Below, piece after piece: positions 34,521-42,996 of a DNA stretch of 53,833 nt (positions within the stretch are counted from its first letter, which is position 1; each line of letters opens with the position of its first letter). Position numbers and translations under genes: made by a program. The notes under the pieces are model-generated. The model saw only the letters and a program-made list of their open reading frames with translations. It did no database searches and was not told where the DNA came from. The stretch spans positions 1 through 53,833 of the forward strand of contig NZ_JAURXB010000183.1 in NCBI RefSeq assembly GCF_030654605.1, written 5' to 3'. The DNA comes from Bradyrhizobium sp. GTDB taxonomy: Bacteria > Pseudomonadota > Alphaproteobacteria > Rhizobiales > Xanthobacteraceae.

Positions 34521-34946
34521 TTACTCCGCGGCTTCCGCGCGGCCGTATGCTTCCGAAATCATGTAACCGGACAGCGTCCCGTAGGCCGTGGTCCATGCGT
34601 CGGCGACGTCTGATGTCCAGGCCTCGCCAAGTCCCTTTTCCAGCGTCCACAGCAGGGCGCCGCCGACAACGGGGTAGTGCTCCGGCCGGGCGCCGTAATC
34701 GACGTGGCGCTTCGCCAGCGCACTGGCGGCCGGCAGGATCGAATCGAGATTGCCGAGGCCGTTCACCACCGCGGCCAGCATCATCATCAGCTTCTTGCGC
34801 TGCTGCGTCATGTCGTCCGGAAACATCGCCTTCACCGACGGCGCGACCTCGAACAGGCGATCGTAGAAGATCACCGCCGCGGCTTCCGAGATCGGCACCA
34901 CCTTTGCAAAACTCTCCTGAACCAGTTTCACCTGCGTCGAATTCAT
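34521..34946 (-). CDS. bjgb: Single-domain bacterial haemoglobin
   Basis: A 141-residue Vitreoscilla-type globin without a reductase domain. The proximal haem ligand is H81 in KRHVDYGARPEHYPVVG, and the distal B-helix has FYDRLFE. In B. diazoefficiens the protein in the same genetic setting detoxifies nitric oxide formed during nitrate assimilation, using electrons from Flp. A clear AGGAGAG site precedes the ATG. The gap from nrtC is 89 bases, and no narK gene lies between, unlike the reference arrangement. The stop is followed after eight bases by flp. Confidence 0.93.
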   Translation of the reverse strand: MNSTQVKLVQESFAKVVPISEAAAVIFYDRLFEVAPSVKAMFPDDMTQQRKKLMMMLAAVVNGLGNLDSILPAASALAKRHVDYGARPEHYPVVGGALLWTLEKGLGEAWTSDVADAWTTAYGTLSGYMISEAYGRAEAAE

Positions 34947-35035
34947 TTCAGCTCTCCTAATGCGTTAAAGCAGAACCTGTTGGTCGCGCTCTGGGAACAT
35001 TAGTTCACGTCAAAGTTCGAAAGAGACGTAAGGGC

Positions 35036-35836
35036 TTACGCCGCCTCGACAAAACGATGCCGCTCATAGAGGAATTCGAGCACGCGCTGGCGGCATTTCA
35101 GGTAGCCGGCGTTGGTGGCGAGTTCGAGCCGCTTGCGCGGGCGCGCCAGGGGCACGTCGAGCACTTCGCCGATTCGCGCGCTCGGCCCGTTGGTCATCAT
35201 CACGATACGGTCCGACAGCAGCACCGCCTCGTCGACGTCGTGGGTGATCATCAGGATGGTGTTGCCGAGCTTCTGATGCAGCGCCATCACCGAATCCTGC
35301 AGATGGGCGCGGGTCAGCGCGTCGAGCGCGCCGAACGGCTCGTCCAGCAGCAGAACTTTCGGCTCCATCGCCAGCGCGCGGGCAATGCCGACGCGCTGCT
35401 TCATGCCGCCGGATATTTCCGAGGGCCGCTTGTCCTTGGCATGCGCCATCTGCACCAGATTGAGATTGTGCATGGTCCAGGCATCACGCTCGCTGCGGCT
35501 CTTGCTCGACGCGAACACCTTGTCGACGCCGAGCCGGACGTTTTCGTAGACCGTGAGCCAGGGCAGCAGGCTGTGGTTCTGGAACACCACGGCACGATCC
35601 GGACCCGGCGAGTTGACCTCGCGGTTTTCCAGCAGCACGCCGCCCATCGTGGCGGTGGTGAGGCCGGCGACGATGTTGAGCAGCGTGGACTTGCCGCAGC
35701 CGGAGTGCCCGATGATCGAGACATACTCGCCCTTGTCGATCGTCAGGTTGATGTCCTTCAGCACCTCGGTCGAAGCACTGCCGCGGGTGAAAACCTTGTC
35801 GATATGGTCGAGCTTCAGATAGGGATGCATGGACAT
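35036..35836 (-). CDS. nrtC: Nitrate ABC transporter ATP-binding subunit
   Basis: A 266-residue ATPase of the nitrate/sulfonate/taurine ABC class. Walker A is GHSGCGKST (43-51), the signature is ISGGMKQRVGIARAL, Walker B is VLLLDEPFGALD, and the switch histidine lies in MITHDVDEA. Unlike cyanobacterial NrtC it has no C-terminal sensor domain, so it corresponds to NrtD in that nomenclature. It follows nrtB by six bases. Substrate assignment rests on the NrtA partner and the nitrate reductase downstream. Confidence 0.92.
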   Translation of the reverse strand: MSMHPYLKLDHIDKVFTRGSASTEVLKDINLTIDKGEYVSIIGHSGCGKSTLLNIVAGLTTATMGGVLLENREVNSPGPDRAVVFQNHSLLPWLTVYENVRLGVDKVFASSKSRSERDAWTMHNLNLVQMAHAKDKRPSEISGGMKQRVGIARALAMEPKVLLLDEPFGALDALTRAHLQDSVMALHQKLGNTILMITHDVDEAVLLSDRIVMMTNGPSARIGEVLDVPLARPRKRLELATNAGYLKCRQRVLEFLYERHRFVEAA

Positions 35837-35842
35837 GTTCCT

Positions 35843-36751
35843 TCAGTTCAGCGCGGTGCCGCGGGTGACGAACTGCGCCATGCCCGCGATGATGCGATCG
35901 AGCACGAAGCCGATGATGCCGACGTAGAACAGCGCCAGGATGATTTCGCTGATGTGCGACGAGTTCCAGGCGTCCCAGATGAAGAAGCCGATGCCGACGC
36001 CGCCGATCAGCATTTCCGCCGCCACGATGGCCAGCCAGGACAGGCCGATGCCGATGCGCAAGCCGGTGAAGATGTAGGGCGCCGCCGCCGGAATCATGAT
36101 CTTCCAGAAGAATTCCAGCGGGTTGAGCTGAACGACCGCCGCGACGTTGCGGTAGTCCTGCGGAATGTTGCGGATGCCGACCGCGGTGTTGATGATGATC
36201 GGCCAGATCGAGGTGATGAAGATCACGAAGATCGCCGAGGGCTGGCCGTCGCGGAACGCGGCCAGCGACAGCGGCAGCCAGGCCAGCGGCGGAATGGTGC
36301 GCAGCACCTGGAAGATCGGATCGAGCCCGCGCATCGCCCAGACCGACTGGCCGACCAGGGTGCCGAGCCCGATGCCGGCGACCGCCGCCAGCGAATAGCC
36401 GAGAAAGACCCGCTGCAGGCTGGCGGACAGGTGCCAGAACAGACCCTTGTCGATGCCGCCGCGGTCGAAGAACGGATCGAAAATCAGTTCCCTGGTTTCC
36501 TTGAACACGCGCGAGGGCGGCGGCAGGGCCGAGCCGGCGCGCTGGCAGATCAGCTCCCAGAACAGCATGCCGAGCGCCAGCACGATCAGCGGCGGCACCA
36601 CGCGCACCGCGGTCTCCTTCGCCATCTTGGCGTATTTCTCGGCGCGTGGAGCTCGCTTCGGTGTCAACGCGACGACCGGCGCCGGGGCGGTCGCAACCAC
36701 CACCGCTTCCACCGCCGTATCGGGTTCGGTCTTCAGGGCATGCATATTCAT
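35843..36751 (-). CDS. nrtB: Nitrate ABC transporter permease
   Basis: A 302-residue inner-membrane permease with about six to seven hydrophobic segments (VVPPLIVLALGMLFWELI first). The EAA-type cytoplasmic loop reads VVQLNPLEFFWKIMIPAAAP. SASLQRVFLGYSLAAVAGI and GIGLSWLAIVAAEMLIGGVG are typical of NrtB/SsuC/TauC. The Ala/Val/Thr-rich N-terminal lead of about 45 residues is longer than usual. I chose ATG 36751; a second ATG lies two codons in. It lies between nrtA and nrtC. Confidence 0.92.
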   Translation of the reverse strand: MNMHALKTEPDTAVEAVVVATAPAPVVALTPKRAPRAEKYAKMAKETAVRVVPPLIVLALGMLFWELICQRAGSALPPPSRVFKETRELIFDPFFDRGGIDKGLFWHLSASLQRVFLGYSLAAVAGIGLGTLVGQSVWAMRGLDPIFQVLRTIPPLAWLPLSLAAFRDGQPSAIFVIFITSIWPIIINTAVGIRNIPQDYRNVAAVVQLNPLEFFWKIMIPAAAPYIFTGLRIGIGLSWLAIVAAEMLIGGVGIGFFIWDAWNSSHISEIILALFYVGIIGFVLDRIIAGMAQFVTRGTALN

Positions 36752-36813
36752 CGGGAGTATGTCTCCGTGGTTCGATGGAGCGGGCCGCACGCGAACGCGC
36801 GGCCCGGCCTGGA

Positions 36814-38133
36814 TCAGACGTCGGCACGCTTGATGGAAAGCGACTTCAGGTAAGCCGTCGGATTTTCCGGATCGAACACCTTGCCGTCGAAGAAGGTCTC
36901 CTTGCCGCGCGACTTGGAGGCCGGGATGTCGGAAGCGGCGACGCCGAGCGTCTTGGCGGCGTCGCGCCAGAGGTCTTCGCGATTGACCTTGGCGATAAGC
37001 GCCTTGGAATCGAAGCCGGGCTCGTACTTGCCCCAGCGAATGTCCTCGGTCATGAACCAGAGATCGTGGCTCTGGAACGGATAGGAGGCATGGTCGCGCC
37101 AATACTTCATGATGTGCGGGCTGTTTTCGACCACTTTGCCGGGGATACCGTAATCGAACTTGCCTGCCGTGCGGTCGTAAACGTCCTCGACCGGACAATT
37201 CATCCATTGCCGCTTGCCCATGATGGTCGCGAGTTCCTGCTTGTTCTCGGCCTTGTCGGACCATTGCTGGGCCTCCATGACCGCCATGAGGATGGCTTTT
37301 GCCGCGTTCGGATATTTGTCGACCCAGGCGGCGCGCATGCCGAGCGATTTCTCCGGATGCTTGTTCCAGATTTCGCCGGTGTTGACCGCGGTGTAGCCGA
37401 TGCCCTGGTGGATCAGCTGCAGGTTCCAGGGTTCGCCGACGCAGAAGCAATCCATGGTGCCGACCTTCATGTTGGCGACCATCTGCGGCGGCGGCACGAC
37501 GATGGTTTCGATGTCCTTGTCGGGATCGATACCGCCGGCGGCGAGCCAGTAGCGCAGCCATAGATCGTGGGTGCCGCCGGGAAACGTCATCGCCGCCTTG
37601 ATCGATTTGCCGGAGGCCTTCTTCTTTTCGAGCGCCGCCTTGAACGGCGCGGTATCGACGCCGAGCTTGAGGTCGGCATATTCCTTGGCGACGGAAATGC
37701 ACTGGCTGTCGAGATTGAGCCTGGCCAGAATGTACATCGGGGTCGGCTGATTGTTCTGCGTCACCTTGCCGGACGAGATCAGGTACGGCATCGGCGTCAG
37801 GATATGCGCGCCATCGATGCCGTTGCCTTCCGAGCCGAGCACGAGGTTGTCGCGCGTGGTGCCCCATGAGGCCTGCTTCTGCACGTCGACGTCGGGCATA
37901 CCGTGTTTGGCGAAGAAGCCCTTGTCCTTGGCCACGAACAGCGGACCGGCATCGCTGAGCGCGATGAAGCCGAGTTTTGCCCCTTTCACTTCCGGACCCG
38001 CGCCCTGCGCAAAGGCGCCCGCGGGGAAATTCAGTCTTGCCGCGGCAAGCACTGCGGCCGTCCCCGCCGTCGCTTTGAGGATATGGCGGCGGCTGAGGCC
38101 ACGGGCGGAAGTCTGGTCGGTAGGCTTCGTCAT
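36814..38133 (-). CDS. nrtA: Nitrate ABC transporter substrate-binding protein
   Basis: A 439-residue periplasmic receptor. A Tat signal (LSRRHILKATAGTAAVLAAA) leads to a mature domain starting near GPEVKGAKLGFIALSDAGPL. The family hallmarks are GSEGNGIDGAHILTPMPY, GGTHDLWLRYWLAAGGIDPD, PPPQMVANMKVGTMDCFCVG and GEPWN. These are the residues that line the nitrate pocket of NrtA. The start is ATG 38133 (MTKPTDQT). It is first in a six-gene operon (nrtA, nrtB, nrtC, haemoglobin, flp, nasC) and is preceded by a sigma-54-like promoter with an NtrC-type palindrome. Confidence 0.95.
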   Translation of the reverse strand: MTKPTDQTSARGLSRRHILKATAGTAAVLAAARLNFPAGAFAQGAGPEVKGAKLGFIALSDAGPLFVAKDKGFFAKHGMPDVDVQKQASWGTTRDNLVLGSEGNGIDGAHILTPMPYLISSGKVTQNNQPTPMYILARLNLDSQCISVAKEYADLKLGVDTAPFKAALEKKKASGKSIKAAMTFPGGTHDLWLRYWLAAGGIDPDKDIETIVVPPPQMVANMKVGTMDCFCVGEPWNLQLIHQGIGYTAVNTGEIWNKHPEKSLGMRAAWVDKYPNAAKAILMAVMEAQQWSDKAENKQELATIMGKRQWMNCPVEDVYDRTAGKFDYGIPGKVVENSPHIMKYWRDHASYPFQSHDLWFMTEDIRWGKYEPGFDSKALIAKVNREDLWRDAAKTLGVAASDIPASKSRGKETFFDGKVFDPENPTAYLKSLSIKRADV

Positions 38134-38201
38134 GGGCGCTGGCGTCCTTTGCGTCGGTTTGGCCGTCCGTCCGGTGTCACCGCAGCGCATGGAGGCGCGC
38201 T

Positions 38202-38216
38202 CCGGGGAGGCCCCGG
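38202..38216 (-). promoter_or_regulatory. GC hairpin in the nrtA leader
   Basis: CCGGGG-AGG-CCCCGG forms a six-pair stem in the predicted 5-prime leader, about 70-85 bases before the nrtA start. Nitrate operons in this group are often controlled by the NasT antiterminator acting on leader hairpins. This stem is only a candidate, because no following U tract was seen. Confidence 0.3.
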
Positions 38217-38283
38217 TCTGGCGGTTTCACAATTCGGATGATTGGTCTCGAGGGACGGCATCAATGGCGTCGGCACAAACTAT

Positions 38284-38298
38284 TCAAGCTTCGTGCCA
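38284..38298 (-). promoter_or_regulatory. Sigma-54 (RpoN)-type promoter of the nitrate operon
   Basis: On the minus strand, TTGGCACG-AAGC-TTGA matches the -24/-12 consensus TTGGCACG-N4-TTGC except for the last base of the -12 box (A for C). Transcription would begin near 38272, leaving a leader of about 139 bases. A perfect NtrC-type palindrome lies about 83 bases upstream of that point, as expected for sigma-54 control. Confidence 0.55.
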
Positions 38299-38346
38299 AG
38301 CGGTCCCGTTAGAAAAAGCGTAAATCTTTTAATACCTTAGTACATT

Positions 38347-38363
38347 TGCACAAATCGTGTGCA
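38347..38363. promoter_or_regulatory. NtrC-type binding site
   Basis: TGCAC-N7-GTGCA is an exact match to the conserved outer bases of the NtrC consensus (TGCACC-N5-GGTGCA). It is centred about 83 bases upstream of the predicted sigma-54 start. Two further palindromes lie behind it: TTTGCGCAAA at 38385-38394 and TTGTGC-GCC-GCACAA at 38404-38418. This AT-rich stretch and the leader fill the 314-base gene-free gap between nrtA and the dioxygenase. Confidence 0.6.
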
Positions 38364-38447
38364 TGCCCAATATTGCATCGAAAATTTGCGCAAAGGTCAA
38401 ATCTTGTGCGCCGCACAACAAATTAGCAGACGCCGAATCAGTGGTTT

Positions 38448-39362
38448 TCAGGCGTCCTCGGCCACCGCCAGCATCGGCTTCGGCGCCGTTCCCTTGCCCG
38501 GCTTCATGCGGAAATCATAGGTCATCAGATGCCATGGCGTGGGCGCCGGCTTGCCGTCCGGCATCAAGGGATCGCTGCGCTTTTCGATTTTGGCGACCAG
38601 TTCGTCCTTCACCCCGAACACCACGTCGGAATCGAGATATTTGTCGCCCTCGATGAAGACGTGGGTGACCAGCGGCTCGTAGCCCGGTGCAGCGACCAGG
38701 AAATGCACATGCGCCGGCCGCATCTCGTGGCGGCGGACCTGCCGGATCATCTCGCCGACCGGGCCATCGGTGGGAATGGGATAGCTGCACGGCAGGATGG
38801 TGCGAAAGAAAAACCGGCCATCGGCATCGGTGATGAACCGCGCCCGCGATGACGGGCCCGTCACCTCGTAATCCGGCTTCTGCGAATCGTAATGGCCGTC
38901 ATCGTCGGCGTGCCAGATGTCGACCGGGACGCCGGCCAGCGGCTTGCCCTTGAGGTCGGTGACGCGGCTCTGCACGAACATCCGTTCGCCCGTCAGATTG
39001 TGGGGGGAAACATCTGACCCGTGCGGCAGCACCTTGTGTTCTCCGACATAGAACGGTCCCAGCACCGTGGTCTCGGTCGCGCCCTCGCGCTCGCGATGGT
39101 TGACGGCATCGACCAGCATCGAGACCCCGAGCACGTCGGACAGCAGGATGAACTCCTGCCGGCTGGTGGTGCATTTCTGGCCGGTGCGGGTCAGGAAATC
39201 GATCGCGTAGCCCCATTCGTCGAAGGTCAGGTCGGTCTTGCGCACGTAGTCGTGCAGCGACTTGACCAGTTCTTGCATCAGGAATTTGACCCGCGGATCC
39301 GGCGTCTTCTCAAAACTTTCGATGACGGCGGCGGTCAGTTCAGTGTCGTTGAATTGGGGCAT
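38448..39362 (-). CDS. Intradiol ring-cleavage dioxygenase (catechol/hydroxyquinol type)
   Basis: A 304-residue non-haem Fe(III) enzyme that cleaves catechol-type rings between the hydroxyls. Iron ligands can be placed at Y158 (DGHYDS), Y194 (PCSYPIPTDGP), H218 and H220 (RPAHVHF). An N-terminal helical dimerisation domain precedes the core (LAGVPVDIWHADDDGHYD). Overall it looks like the hydroxyquinol 1,2-dioxygenase branch, but catechol is possible. Start ATG 39362 has AGGACAG upstream. No maleylacetate reductase or other ring-cleavage gene is adjacent. Confidence 0.9.
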   Translation of the reverse strand: MPQFNDTELTAAVIESFEKTPDPRVKFLMQELVKSLHDYVRKTDLTFDEWGYAIDFLTRTGQKCTTSRQEFILLSDVLGVSMLVDAVNHREREGATETTVLGPFYVGEHKVLPHGSDVSPHNLTGERMFVQSRVTDLKGKPLAGVPVDIWHADDDGHYDSQKPDYEVTGPSSRARFITDADGRFFFRTILPCSYPIPTDGPVGEMIRQVRRHEMRPAHVHFLVAAPGYEPLVTHVFIEGDKYLDSDVVFGVKDELVAKIEKRSDPLMPDGKPAPTPWHLMTYDFRMKPGKGTAPKPMLAVAEDA

Positions 39363-39499
39363 TTGGGCTGTCCTGCGGGGGGTACGCGGTTGTGGGGGAA
39401 AGCCTACACCAGCCGCCCGCCGGGGGTAAGCGGCGGCGGTTGGAACGGGGCACACATTTCGGCTATCAAGGCTGACCTCGCCAGCTCCGGAGACATCAG

Positions 39500-40774
39500 A
39501 TGCTAGCCCCTACCCCCGCCTCGCCCGAATCCGCCGGCATGTCCAAGGCCGGCTTCGACCGTGTCGATGCCCATCTGAAGCACCGCTATATCGATGCCGG
39601 CCGTTTTCCGGGTACGCAGCTTCTGGTCTATCGCCGCGGCAAGGTGGTGCACAGCGCGGTGCAGGGCTTTGCCGACATCGAGCGCAAGGCGCCGGTCCAG
39701 GACGACACCATCTTCCGGATCTATTCGATGACCAAGCCGATCACCTCGGTGGCCTTCATGATGCTGGTCGAGGAAGGCCGCGTGGCGCTCGACGAGCCCG
39801 TGCACAAATATATCCCGGAATGGAAGAACCTCGGGGTTTTCCAGGCCGGCACCGCGCCCGCCTTCCTGACCAGGCCGCCGTCGCGGCCGATGCTGATCGT
39901 CGACCTGCTGCGGCATACTTCAGGACTGACCTACGGCTTCCAGCAGCGCTCCAATGTCGATGCCGCCTACCGCGAGATGAAGATCGGCGAAGTCGTCAAA
40001 TCGGGCACGCTGCAGTCGATGATCGAGGACCTCGCCAAAATCCCGCTGGAATTCTCTCCCGGGGAGGCCTGGAATTATTCGGTTGCCACCGACGTGATCG
40101 GCTATCTCATCGGCAAGATCAGCGGCATGCCGTTCGAACAGTTCTTGAAAGAGCGCATCTTCGATCCGCTCGGGATGACCGACACCGATTTTCATGTGCC
40201 CGCGGACAAGGCGCATCGCTTCGCGGCCTGCTACTCGGCCGACGCGAAGCTCGGCATGGCCTCCCACGGCACCGACATCAAGGTCAGCCTGACGCTGCAG
40301 GACGACCCGGCCACCAGTTCGTTCCTGTCGCCGCCGTCGTTCATTTCCGGCGGCGGCGGGCTGTGCTCGACCGTTTCAGATTATCTCACCTTCTGCCGCG
40401 CGCTGCTGAACCGCGGCGAACTCGGCGGCGTCAGGCTGCTCGGGCCGAAAACCCTGGCGCTGATGACCTCCAACCATCTGCCGGGCGGCTGCGACCTGCC
40501 GGCGATGTCGCGCTCCCTGTTCTCCGAGGCCGCCTATAACGGCATCGGCTTCGGCCTCGGCTTCTCCGTCACCATGAACCCGGCACAGACATTGATACCG
40601 GGCAGCGCCGGCGAGTATTCCTGGGGCGGCGCCGCGACGACGTCGTTCTGGATCGATCCCGCGGAAGAACTGATCGCCATTTTCATGACCCAGGTGCTGC
40701 CGTCGAGCGCCTATCCGATCCGGCGCGAACTGCGCACCATGGTGTACGCGGCCATCACCGACAGCAATCTCTGA
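39500..40774 (+). CDS. Serine beta-lactamase-like hydrolase/esterase
   Basis: A 424-residue class C-type serine hydrolase (EstB/penicillin-binding fold). The nucleophile motif SMTK is at S76-K79, the Tyr motif is WNYSVATDVIGYLIG (Y193), and the third motif region is YSWGGAATTSFWIDP. There is no signal peptide, so a cytoplasmic esterase acting on small esters is more likely than beta-lactam breakdown. It is divergent from the dioxygenase gene, with 137 bases between starts. Confidence 0.88.
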   Translation: MLAPTPASPESAGMSKAGFDRVDAHLKHRYIDAGRFPGTQLLVYRRGKVVHSAVQGFADIERKAPVQDDTIFRIYSMTKPITSVAFMMLVEEGRVALDEPVHKYIPEWKNLGVFQAGTAPAFLTRPPSRPMLIVDLLRHTSGLTYGFQQRSNVDAAYREMKIGEVVKSGTLQSMIEDLAKIPLEFSPGEAWNYSVATDVIGYLIGKISGMPFEQFLKERIFDPLGMTDTDFHVPADKAHRFAACYSADAKLGMASHGTDIKVSLTLQDDPATSSFLSPPSFISGGGGLCSTVSDYLTFCRALLNRGELGGVRLLGPKTLALMTSNHLPGGCDLPAMSRSLFSEAAYNGIGFGLGFSVTMNPAQTLIPGSAGEYSWGGAATTSFWIDPAEELIAIFMTQVLPSSAYPIRRELRTMVYAAITDSNL

Positions 40775-40808
40775 GCCTCAACCCGGGTTCTCGGGCATCC
40801 AGCCCACC

Positions 40809-42419
40809 ATGGAACCCGGCTGCCGCTGGCGCGTTCCAGTGGCTTCTCTTATGCTCCGGAGCATCAGGCGCTTTCGCGCCGGATGCCATGGGCCCGGGAT
40901 CCGCGTGCCAAAACTCTCACTGCCAGTGCGTCTCGTCCTGCTGGTCGCGGGAACCACGCTGCCGCTGATCGTCTTCGCGGTTGGTCTCGTCCTCTATAAC
41001 TACGAACAGGACCGCAGGGACGCGTCGCAGCGCGTGCTGGAGACCGTGCGCAGCATCCGCTTGGTGCTCGACGCCGAGATGCAGCGGATGACCGGCGGGC
41101 TCGAGGTGATGTCGCTGACCAACGTGCTGCGGAACCGGGACTTCGACAGTTTCCGTCGCATCGCCTCGGGCTTTCTCGAGCAGTATGGCAAGGACGGTGT
41201 CGTGCTGGTGGCCGACCGCGACGGCCGCCAGCTGTTTTCCTCGGTAACGGAAGACACCGCAAGCCTTCCGCCGCGCAACAATCGCGACATCGTCGAGAAG
41301 GTGTTCGCAGCCAGAAGCCCGCAATACTCCAACCTGTTCATCGACGCCGTGAAGAAGCAGCTGATCGTGACCGTCGAAGTGCCGGTGCTTCGCGATGGCG
41401 AGGTCGTCAGTGTCATCTCTTTCAGCCCGCCGATCGAGCTCTTCCAGGCTCTCATCGAAAAACAGCGCCCGAGCGAGGACTGGACGATCTCGATCTTCGA
41501 CCGCGAAAGCATCAACTTCGCGCGCGTTCCGAATCCGCAGCAAACGATCGGCAAACGGGCCTCGCCGACGCTGTACGCCGCGATGCTGCGCGCACCGGAA
41601 GCTACCCTGCCGACGGTGTCGCTTGAAGGCGTGCCCCTGATCACGAGCTTTGCACGGTCCTCGCTCACCGGCTGGACGATAGCCGCCGGCATTTCGGAAA
41701 GCTCGCTGGTCGGTCCGCTGTGGCGCAATCTCGCGATCACCAGCGTGATCGGCGGCCTTCTGCTGCTGGTCGGCCTCGCCTTCGCGGTGCGGATGGCAAC
41801 CACCATCGCCCGCGGCGAGATGCTCCATGACCTCCTGATCGAGGAGCTCAATCATCGCGTCAAGAATACGCTGGCGATCCTGCAGTCGATCGCCACGCAG
41901 ACCTTTCGCAGCGCCAGCAGGATCGAGCGCGAGAAATTCGAGGGACGGCTCGGCGCGTTGGCGGAAGCGCATAACCTCCTGAGCAAGGAAAAATGGGAGG
42001 GCTCGAAACTCAAGGACGTCATCGACCGCGTGCTGCAGCCCTATCTGCTCAGCACGCCGGAGCGACTGCGAATGTCCGGACCGGACGTGCCGCTGTCGCC
42101 ACGGCTGGCGGTGGTTCTGTCGATGATCCTGCACGAGATCGCGACCAACGCCGCCAAATACGGCGCGCTGTCGAACGACAGCGGCAAGGTTGGGCTGGAC
42201 TGGGAAGTGATTACGGAAGACGCTAAACCGCAATTGAGATTGATCTGGACCGAATCCGGCGGCCCTCACGTCACGGCCCCGGTGCAGCGCGGATTCGGAT
42301 CGCGGCTGATCGAGCGCAGCGCCCGCGATCAACTCGGCGGCGAGGCCACCGTTGATTTTTTGCCCCATGGCGTGGTTTACACCGTGACCTGCACGCTCGA
42401 GCCCACCGGCGCCGATTAG
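40809..42419 (+). CDS. HWE/HisKA_2-type membrane sensor histidine kinase
   Basis: A 536-residue inner-membrane kinase. There is one membrane segment at about 38-63, then a periplasmic Cache-like sensor (about 70-300), a second membrane segment at about 307-330, and the phospho-acceptor helix EELNHRVKNTLAILQSIA (H349). The ATPase domain carries ILHEIATNAAKYGALS and GFGSRLIERS. The NHRVKNTL acceptor marks the HWE/HisKA_2 family, often tied to general stress or light responses in alphaproteobacteria. No response regulator is adjacent. The start is uncertain: ATG 40851 and GTG 40905 are alternatives. Confidence 0.88.
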   Translation: MEPGCRWRVPVASLMLRSIRRFRAGCHGPGIRVPKLSLPVRLVLLVAGTTLPLIVFAVGLVLYNYEQDRRDASQRVLETVRSIRLVLDAEMQRMTGGLEVMSLTNVLRNRDFDSFRRIASGFLEQYGKDGVVLVADRDGRQLFSSVTEDTASLPPRNNRDIVEKVFAARSPQYSNLFIDAVKKQLIVTVEVPVLRDGEVVSVISFSPPIELFQALIEKQRPSEDWTISIFDRESINFARVPNPQQTIGKRASPTLYAAMLRAPEATLPTVSLEGVPLITSFARSSLTGWTIAAGISESSLVGPLWRNLAITSVIGGLLLLVGLAFAVRMATTIARGEMLHDLLIEELNHRVKNTLAILQSIATQTFRSASRIEREKFEGRLGALAEAHNLLSKEKWEGSKLKDVIDRVLQPYLLSTPERLRMSGPDVPLSPRLAVVLSMILHEIATNAAKYGALSNDSGKVGLDWEVITEDAKPQLRLIWTESGGPHVTAPVQRGFGSRLIERSARDQLGGEATVDFLPHGVVYTVTCTLEPTGAD

Positions 42420-42451
42420 CCGTCCCGGCAGTCGCTGGCCGCATCGCGGCG

Positions 42452-42482
42452 TCCGCGCCCGGCCCGGCGGCGGAGCTTTTTT
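42452..42482 (+). terminator. Probable terminator after the histidine kinase gene
   Basis: A GC-rich imperfect stem (CCGCGCC and GGCGGCGG) is followed by AGC and six T residues, about 35 bases past the kinase stop. The stem has a bulge, so strength is uncertain. Confidence 0.5.
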
Positions 42483-42562
42483 CGATTGAGGGTTTGCCCG
42501 GCAGGGAACAATATCCGCTCCTCGGAGCTTATCTCCGAAGGCTCGAAATCCGGGAGATCGCG

Positions 42563-42865
42563 ATGAAGCTGACACAGACGTTTTTGGCGGGTTCCCTGCT
42601 CACGCTCATCGGTTCGGTGACGCTGGCGCAGGAGGCGCTGACGGGAACGGTCACCATGGTCAATCGGCTCAGCGGGACCGTCACCATTCAACGGGCGCAA
42701 AAGGGCACTGAAAGCGCCACGGTTGGCGCGAATACCGGCGGAACGGCGGAGCAATTCAAGGTACAGGCCGGCATGCTGACCAATTTGCATGCCGGCGACA
42801 GGGTCGCGTTTTCCGTCAGCGAAACGGGCGGAACGAAGACCATTACGAAAATCGAGAAGCGCTAG
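42563..42865 (+). CDS. Small periplasmic beta-barrel protein (CusF-like fold)
   Basis: A 100-residue secreted protein. A signal peptide (MKLTQTFLAGSLLTLIG, cleavage after TLAQ) is followed by an all-beta domain that ends LHAGDRVAFSVSETGG and KTITKIEKR, resembling the strand pattern of the copper chaperone CusF. The Met/His/Trp metal ligands of CusF are not visible, so metal binding is doubtful. ATG 42563 has GGGAG eight bases upstream. It stands alone. Confidence 0.75.
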   Translation: MKLTQTFLAGSLLTLIGSVTLAQEALTGTVTMVNRLSGTVTIQRAQKGTESATVGANTGGTAEQFKVQAGMLTNLHAGDRVAFSVSETGGTKTITKIEKR

Positions 42866-42996
42866 TCTTTCCAGGCCACCTCTCATCCGATCCGGATTCT
42901 CCGGGCGAACAACGCGGTGTTCATGAGCAGAGCCGCGCCATCTGCATGACCATAGTGTCGCGCGGGGCACGCCTGAGATCAAAGGCGGCAAACGCC

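Noticed and set aside
35027..35040. CGTAAG-GG-CTTACG at the nrtC stop
   Set aside because: The stem is short with a two-base loop and overlaps coding sequence; it is too weak to call an attenuator.
35843..37867. 674-codon minus frame that includes nrtB
   Set aside because: The upstream two-thirds is an alternative frame through nrtA; nrtB proper starts at 36751.
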